A DNA stretch of 7,746 bases, from the NCBI GenBank assembly GCA_023132135.1, contig JAGLYR010000146.1:1-7746 (forward strand). The letters are read 5' to 3'. The notes under the pieces were generated by a model that was not told the DNA's origin, made no database searches, and saw only the letters and a list, made by a program, of their open reading frames with translations. A program made the translations under genes and the position numbers. This document shows positions 7,001 through 7,746 of this stretch, in pieces. Position 1 is the stretch's first letter, and the number at the start of each line of letters is the position of its first letter. Source of the DNA: Candidatus Eiseniibacteriota bacterium (GTDB lineage: Bacteria > Arandabacterota > Arandabacteria > JAGLYR01).

Positions 7001-7688
7001 GCTGACCTTCGGCGACCAGTACTTGGACATCCACTACGGCGCGATGCCCGACACGGCAGACAACTACATGCTCTGCGGGTTCAGCCCGAACGTGCTGGAC
7101 CTGATCAAGAACGGCCGGAACAACCTCGATCGCCTGTACCAGGGAACGTACCCGAACCCGAAGTGGGCCGGCAGCATCAACACCGCCACGGGAACCGTCG
7201 GGGCCGTCATTCTCGGCGGACCATCAGGCGGTGGGCTGGTACATAGTTGGGACGGCACCGAGACCATCTGCTGGTCCGACGAGTACAGGATTCATTCATA
7301 CGATCACTTCTTTGTGTACTGCGGGCCCGGGAACGCGGCAATCCTCGACTCGCTCTCCCAGGTGTTGCAGGATCTCACGGATGTGGAGGAGGACACGGCG
7401 GAGCGCGCTCCGTCTCTCAAGCTGAGGAAGACATACCCGAACCCGTTCAATCCTTCGACCTCGATTGAGTTCGCACTGCCGGGTTCGATGAACGCCAACC
7501 TCTCCATCTACGATCTGCAGGGCCGCCTCGTGATGGTGCTGGTGGACGGGTTCCAGACCGCCGGTGTCCACACCGCGCGCTGGGACGGCATGAACGCAGC
7601 AGGGTATCCCGTGTCACCGGGCGTGTACTTCTGCACTCTCGAGGCGGGAGGGAAGAGGCAGACGGCTAAACTGATCTTGGTGAAATAG
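4074..7688 (+). CDS. Large secreted GH57-like glycosidase with N-terminal beta domains and C-terminal sorting domain
   Basis: This 1204-residue exported protein is probably an alpha-glucan-acting hydrolase or transferase related to GH57. A signal peptide is cut near ASA|AP (residue 30). Residues about 34-195 resemble a CBM9/DOMON-like sugar-binding domain (ITVDGSITDW, LYCTWDSTTLYLAF). A Cys- and Asp-rich stretch follows (196-226), like a thrombospondin type 3 calcium motif. Residues about 236-430 resemble the glucodextranase C-terminal-type domain ('VDPRGDDGEPAYSTRDLIAF'). The GH57-like core spans about 438-840: YFHHGNQ (441-447) in place of the usual HQP motif; WVPERVW with probable nucleophile Glu557; YADDWE with probable acid Asp659 or Asp660; a Gly/Trp/Tyr-rich loop at 716-762; and ISGWEHKHSCHV (815-826). 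A beta-sandwich (about 848-1100) begins with 'DVDDDGYTEAVIRND'. Residues 1117-1204 form the sorting module (YPNPFNPSTSIEF, SIYDLQGRLV, WDGMNAAG, SPGVYF). The start has GAGGAGGA upstream. Family assignment is from motifs only; another GH38/GH57-fold activity is possible. Confidence 0.85.
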   Translation: MGLGKGLGMPRHVWLIALALVGMVAGPASAAPWHTITVDGSITDWQLDEKQWDDPVGDVRWGGNNDSDDLYCTWDSTTLYLAFTDDAAGSNSAMIFIDADADSLTGWTDFTTDPTWKRHMTFSSVGIDLYFGEYGNHTGREVHRKDGATDTDITALCSTAYSGGKHEIGIPWNQVYPGGFPVGAQIRILAANPGSCDICGAYDACPNSTRDADSDGTPDESDPDTPYDQITDLDQSVLVVIDADADGIPDDLTSGDPGIDANGNPFEWEYGNVKTVDPRGDDGEPAYSTRDLIAFYFAEVSDRIVVRADLLSLNDAGGDENWLDVYVCIDYTTGGSTGLPNGISGTSPYEWDRCLVIDTGDVGDAQLFTDPTTQAPNDEIKAVSFSAAHDMVEGSLWKSDLGALSYPIRFFVFTVQDGNTNIADALSTDTGQFSGTAKVAYFHHGNQSMTGTSVLRGWDGPNSGFDEILYAHDEYGVRGNFHLSGTLQTVAEWFDPTFNEWLRDGGSSGQYDLVTSAYAQHIMPFVWDAMNDWAIATENELIEHIYNYTPRIGWVPERVWVTPGGIGNCTNDDITSDFNEQGVWAVILDDSPHGDNIPAGTQRHKIWQMNGAGAPKVFLRDGQFTSWMHNESDIHDDVVSYFVDFANAGDQEQIITYADDWEVAAEEGGFADMFPNAVEKYRETMEYIGGHPWIQSVKLTDALLWGWSIGNFTVTEGTYGLLGGTGGYGGSGNSWYCDWRGYVPWANGGAGAPAYNYGSTGNLKNYETLWMDAWTNLGTSHTGGSSPAADNLVEAGRYTVMSMLYETGWHDGAYISGWEHKHSCHVKNGNVYAAAADWAASPPAEAQAYLADVDDDGYTEAVIRNDKLMAVFDRIGGCARWIVDYEGQVVSGNDMAYWNNASLEHPAGSGYWHDDAGDFSDGHDAFSSGNQTAVVTDNHIAGVDREKTEYDITIDTASGIVARITISDGTVTKTVELTFGDQYLDIHYGAMPDTADNYMLCGFSPNVLDLIKNGRNNLDRLYQGTYPNPKWAGSINTATGTVGAVILGGPSGGGLVHSWDGTETICWSDEYRIHSYDHFFVYCGPGNAAILDSLSQVLQDLTDVEEDTAERAPSLKLRKTYPNPFNPSTSIEFALPGSMNANLSIYDLQGRLVMVLVDGFQTAGVHTARWDGMNAAGYPVSPGVYFCTLEAGGKRQTAKLILVK

Positions 7689-7701
7689 AAGGTATCAAAG
7701 A

Positions 7702-7736
7702 CGTGCCCCGTGCTTCGTACTCCGTGCTTCGTGCAA
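7702..7736 (+). repeat. Degenerate heptanucleotide tandem repeat, five units
   Basis: Five consecutive 7-base units start at 7702, 7709, 7716, 7723 and 7730. Units two and four are identical (CGTGCTT); unit one differs at bases six and seven, unit three at bases four and seven, unit five at bases six and seven. All begin CGT and have C at the fifth base. It starts 13 bases after the stop codon of the GH57-like gene, outside any recognised coding sequence. No clear hairpin forms, so I do not call a terminator. Its function is unknown; it may continue as a dispersed intergenic repeat family. Confidence 0.6.
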
Positions 7737-7746
7737 GGAGAAGGGC

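Noticed and set aside
7689-7746. Intrinsic terminator after the glycosidase gene
   Set aside because: No strong GC hairpin followed by a T-run is present; the repeated bases are a tandem, not inverted, pattern.

Overview
The window holds three large, intact, well-spaced genes and little else. Base composition is GC-rich by eye. Two of the three proteins are secreted and end in the same kind of roughly 85-residue C-terminal module (a 'YPNPFNP'-type start, then 'IYDxxGRxV', a central 'WDG', and 'P(V/A)xxGVYF'). Genome annotation calls this module a T9SS type A sorting domain or a FlgD-Ig-like domain. With this base composition and the large secreted multidomain enzymes, it suggests an uncultured member of the FCB superphylum or its neighbours (Eisenbacteria, Krumholzibacteriota or Latescibacterota-like). 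That placement is inference; no rRNA or marker gene is present.

Layout: on the minus strand, read from about 3.9 kb down to 61, lie a secreted subtilisin-family (S8) serine protease (2125-3849) and, 42 bp downstream, a polytopic GT39/ArnT-like membrane glycosyltransferase fused to C-terminal TPR repeats (61-2082). The tight spacing and lack of an obvious terminator suggest co-transcription. On the plus strand, divergent from the protease, lies one very large secreted protein of 1204 residues (4074-7688). It has a signal peptide, N-terminal CBM9/DOMON-like and glucodextranase-like beta domains, a GH57-like glycosidase core, a beta-sandwich, and the sorting-type C-terminus.

The 224-bp divergent intergenic region (3850-4073) is the control region. 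It carries a good sigma70-like promoter on each strand, with -35 boxes back to back 23 bp apart, a 7-bp perfect stem-loop in the 5' leader of the glycosidase gene, and strong Shine-Dalgarno sequences for both outward genes. After the glycosidase gene there is a short degenerate 7-bp tandem repeat.

Taken together the locus looks like an envelope/secretion neighbourhood: a protease and an alpha-glucan-type hydrolase exported by the same route, plus a lipid-linked-sugar glycosyltransferase that could modify surface proteins or glycans. I see no mobile element, CRISPR array, tRNA or rRNA. I do not see strong evidence for a wholly new system; the most distinctive items are the architecture of the GH57-like protein, the GT39-TPR fusion beside the protease, and the heptad repeat.
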